Below, piece by piece: positions 62,210-64,000 of a stretch of DNA of 64,000 bases. The stretch lies in contig NZ_JACHEU010000004.1 in assembly GCF_014201615.1 (NCBI RefSeq), positions 186,001-250,000 on the forward strand, written 5' to 3'. The translations under genes were made by a program, and so were the position numbers. The notes beneath the pieces were generated by a model. It did not search any database. It worked only from the letters and a program-made list of their open reading frames with translations, and had not been told where the DNA came from. The stretch comes from Aquamicrobium lusatiense (GTDB lineage Bacteria; Pseudomonadota; Alphaproteobacteria; Rhizobiales; Rhizobiaceae). The stretch's first letter is position 1; every line of letters starts with the position of its first letter.

Positions 62210-63538
62210 ATGACCTATCACAATCCACCGACCACGCCACGCAAATCGGCGACGTTCGACGACTACGCCATGTCGGAAATCCGGCGCGCGGCCGCGACCG
62301 GCATCTACGACATCCGCGGTTCCGGCGCCAAGCGCAGGGTTCCCCATTTCGACGATCTGCTGTTCCTCGGCGCTTCGATCTCGCGTTATGCGCTGGAAGG
62401 CTATCGCGAGCGCTGCGACACCACGGTTGTGCTCGGCACCCGTTTCGCCAAGAAGCCGATCGAACTTAAAATTCCGATCACGGTTGCCGGCATGAGCTTC
62501 GGCTCCCTGTCGGGGCCCGCCAAGGAAGCGCTCGGCCGCGGCGCCACGCTTTCGGGAACCTCGACGACGACCGGCGACGGCGGCATGACCGAGGAAGAGC
62601 GCGGCCATTCCGAGAAGCTGGTCTATCAGGTCCTGCCGTCGCGTTACGGCATGAACCCGCGCGATCTTCGCCGCGCCGACGCCATCGAGGTGGTTGTCGG
62701 CCAGGGCGCCAAGCCCGGCGGCGGCGGCATGCTGCTTGGCCAGAAGATCTCCGACCGCGTCGCCGAGATGCGCACCCTGCCCAAGGGCATCGACCAGCGC
62801 TCGGCCTGCCGCCATCCGGACTGGACCGGCCCGGACGATCTGGAGATCAAGATCCTTGAAATCCGCGAAATCACCGACTGGGAAAAGCCGATCTATGTGA
62901 AGGTCGGTGGAGCAAGGCCCTATTACGACACCGCTCTTGCGGTGAAGGCAGGTGCTGACGTCGTCGTTCTCGACGGCATGCAGGGTGGTACTGCCGCCAC
63001 ACAGGAAGTGTTCATCGAACATGTCGGCCAGCCTACCCTTGCCTGTATTCGTCCGGCAGTGCAGGCTCTGCAGGATCTTGGCATGCATCGCAAGGTGCAG
63101 CTGATCGTCTCCGGCGGCATCCGCAACGGCGCGGATGTGGCGAAGGCACTGGCGCTTGGCGCCGATGCCGTCTCGGTCGGTACGGCGGCGCTCATTGCTC
63201 TTGGTGACAATGATCCGAGATGGGAGGAGGAGTACCAGAAGCTTGGCTCGACCGCCGGAGCGTATGACGACTGGCATGAAGGCAAGGATCCGGCAGGCAT
63301 CACCACACAAGACTCCGAGCTTATGAAGAGAGTCGATCCGGTTGCTGCAGGTCGCCGCCTGGCCAATTACCTGAAGGTCATGACGCTTGAGGCGCAGACC
63401 ATCGCCCGCGCCTGCGGCAAGAACCATGTCCACAACCTTGAACCTGAAGATCTGTGCGCCTTGACCATTGAGGCAGCAGCTATGTCGGGAGTGCCGCTGG
63501 CCGGAACGAACTGGGTGCCCGGGAAGAGCGCCTTTTAA
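62210..63538 (+). CDS. mgsC: N-methylglutamate synthase subunit C (FMN-binding glutamate synthase domain, GlxD-like)
   Basis: A 442-residue TIM-barrel subunit of the glutamate synthase family. It has PITVAGMSFGSLSGPAKEALGRGA, the substrate region GDGGMTEEERGHSEKLVYQVLPSRYG, GQGAKPGGGGMLLGQKI, VKVGGARPYYDTALAVKAGADVVVLDGMQGGTAAT, and VSGGIRNGADVAKALALGADAVSVGTAAL, the FMN phosphate site. Together with MgsA and MgsB it forms the synthase. The full cysteine cluster of GltB is not obvious. Ten bases separate it from mgsB. Confidence 0.93.
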   Translation: MTYHNPPTTPRKSATFDDYAMSEIRRAAATGIYDIRGSGAKRRVPHFDDLLFLGASISRYALEGYRERCDTTVVLGTRFAKKPIELKIPITVAGMSFGSLSGPAKEALGRGATLSGTSTTTGDGGMTEEERGHSEKLVYQVLPSRYGMNPRDLRRADAIEVVVGQGAKPGGGGMLLGQKISDRVAEMRTLPKGIDQRSACRHPDWTGPDDLEIKILEIREITDWEKPIYVKVGGARPYYDTALAVKAGADVVVLDGMQGGTAATQEVFIEHVGQPTLACIRPAVQALQDLGMHRKVQLIVSGGIRNGADVAKALALGADAVSVGTAALIALGDNDPRWEEEYQKLGSTAGAYDDWHEGKDPAGITTQDSELMKRVDPVAAGRRLANYLKVMTLEAQTIARACGKNHVHNLEPEDLCALTIEAAAMSGVPLAGTNWVPGKSAF

Positions 63539-63569
63539 AAAATAACCTGAATTGGGGAGGAGCAATTCA

Positions 63570-64000
63570 ATGGGTACAATTTTTACAGCAAGGCAAGACG
63601 CATCGACACAAACCAACCTTGAAGCATACGCCAAAGCGAAGAACATCAAGTACTTCATGGTGACCTATACGGACGTGATCGGCTACCAGCGGGCCAAGCT
63701 GGTGCCAACCCGCGCCATCGCGGACGTCCAGAAAGGAGGAGCCGGCTTTGCCGGCTTCGCCGGCGGCATGGACATGACGCCGGCGAACTCCGACATGCTG
63801 GCGATCCCGGATCCGGACTCGGTCACGCCGCTCAGCTGGAAACCGGAGGTGGCATGGCTCGCTTCCGATTGCGTGATGGATGGAAAGAGTGTCGAGCAGG
63901 CACCGCGAAACACGCTCAAGCGTCTGGTCGAAGAGGCTGCGTCTCTGGGAATCCGCGTCAAGACCGGCGTCGAGCCGGAATTCTTCCTGACCACAGCCGA
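63570..64000 (+). CDS. gmaS: Gamma-glutamylmethylamide synthetase / type III glutamine synthetase (partial, N-terminal)
   Basis: The first 143 codons of a glutamine synthetase-like ligase; the rest lies beyond the right edge. The N-terminal beta-grasp has KYFMVTYTDVIGYQRAKLVP and GGAGFAGFAGGMDMTPANSDMLAIPDPDSVTPLSW. The catalytic domain begins with TGVEPEFFL, whose Glu would bind metal. After mgsABC this is most likely GmaS, which ligates methylamine to glutamate with ATP, rather than GlnT of nitrogen metabolism. A strong GGGGAGGAG ribosome-binding site precedes the ATG. Confidence 0.9.
   Translation, partial: MGTIFTARQDASTQTNLEAYAKAKNIKYFMVTYTDVIGYQRAKLVPTRAIADVQKGGAGFAGFAGGMDMTPANSDMLAIPDPDSVTPLSWKPEVAWLASDCVMDGKSVEQAPRNTLKRLVEEAASLGIRVKTGVEPEFFLTTA

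Overview
The window is a GC-rich, gene-dense alphaproteobacterial chromosome or megaplasmid segment. The gene set (serine cycle, N-methylglutamate pathway genes, many ABC uptake cassettes, ribitol dehydrogenase locus) suggests a Hyphomicrobiales member of the Mesorhizobium/Aminobacter type. That placement is an inference from gene content and protein resemblance, not from a marker gene. No rRNA, tRNA, insertion sequence or CRISPR array was seen.

Layout. (1) 1-1853: polar amino-acid ABC transporter, cut by the left edge. (2) 2070-5599: acyl-CoA dehydrogenase and class III CoA-transferase, divergent from a GntR/HutC regulator. (3) 5632-8675: universal stress protein, PAS-LuxR regulator, 3-oxoacid CoA-transferase scoAB. 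(4) 8965-20590: MarR-like regulator followed by an oligopeptide ABC transporter (one permease gene is frameshifted), an M14 carboxypeptidase, the 5-oxoprolinase subunits PxpA and fused PxpBC, and a biotin carboxylase/biotin carrier fusion. This looks like a peptide and pyroglutamate or lactam scavenging operon. (5) 20919-30674: TetR regulator and an unassigned catabolic cluster (sugar isomerase fold, SDR-like protein, DHDPS-type aldolase, enolase-superfamily enzyme, TPP enzyme) with a NitT/TauT-type ABC transporter. Two identical 18-bp palindromes sit on its promoters, and a TPP-riboswitch-like leader precedes the TPP enzyme. (6) 30730-37803: ribitol catabolism (ABC transporter, ribitol dehydrogenase, FGGY kinase) with a divergent LacI regulator. 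(7) 37932-41010: glycine betaine/proline ABC transporter. (8) 41689-43143: diguanylate cyclase with a duplicated sensor. (9) 43564-59066: one-carbon block. (10) 59390-64000: XRE-cupin regulator and the start of the methylamine (N-methylglutamate) pathway.

How the one-carbon part fits together. gmaS and mgsABC turn methylamine into N-methylglutamate. Its oxidation, encoded outside the window, yields C1 units on tetrahydrofolate. GlyA loads them onto glycine. Serine-glyoxylate aminotransferase, hydroxypyruvate reductase, glycerate 2-kinase, PEP carboxylase, malate-CoA ligase (MtkAB) and malyl-CoA lyase complete the serine cycle and release acetyl-CoA plus glyoxylate. A formyltransferase-like hydrolase and an adjacent aldehyde dehydrogenase resemble the two ends of 10-formyl-THF dehydrogenase and may vent excess 10-formyl-THF as CO2. 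Enolase, malate dehydrogenase, C1-THF interconversion enzymes and a glyoxylate regeneration route are not in this window.

Coding starts were chosen by ribosome-binding sites and family N-termini. Several remain ambiguous and are flagged. All functional statements come from reading the sequence and recalling family motifs; no search was run.
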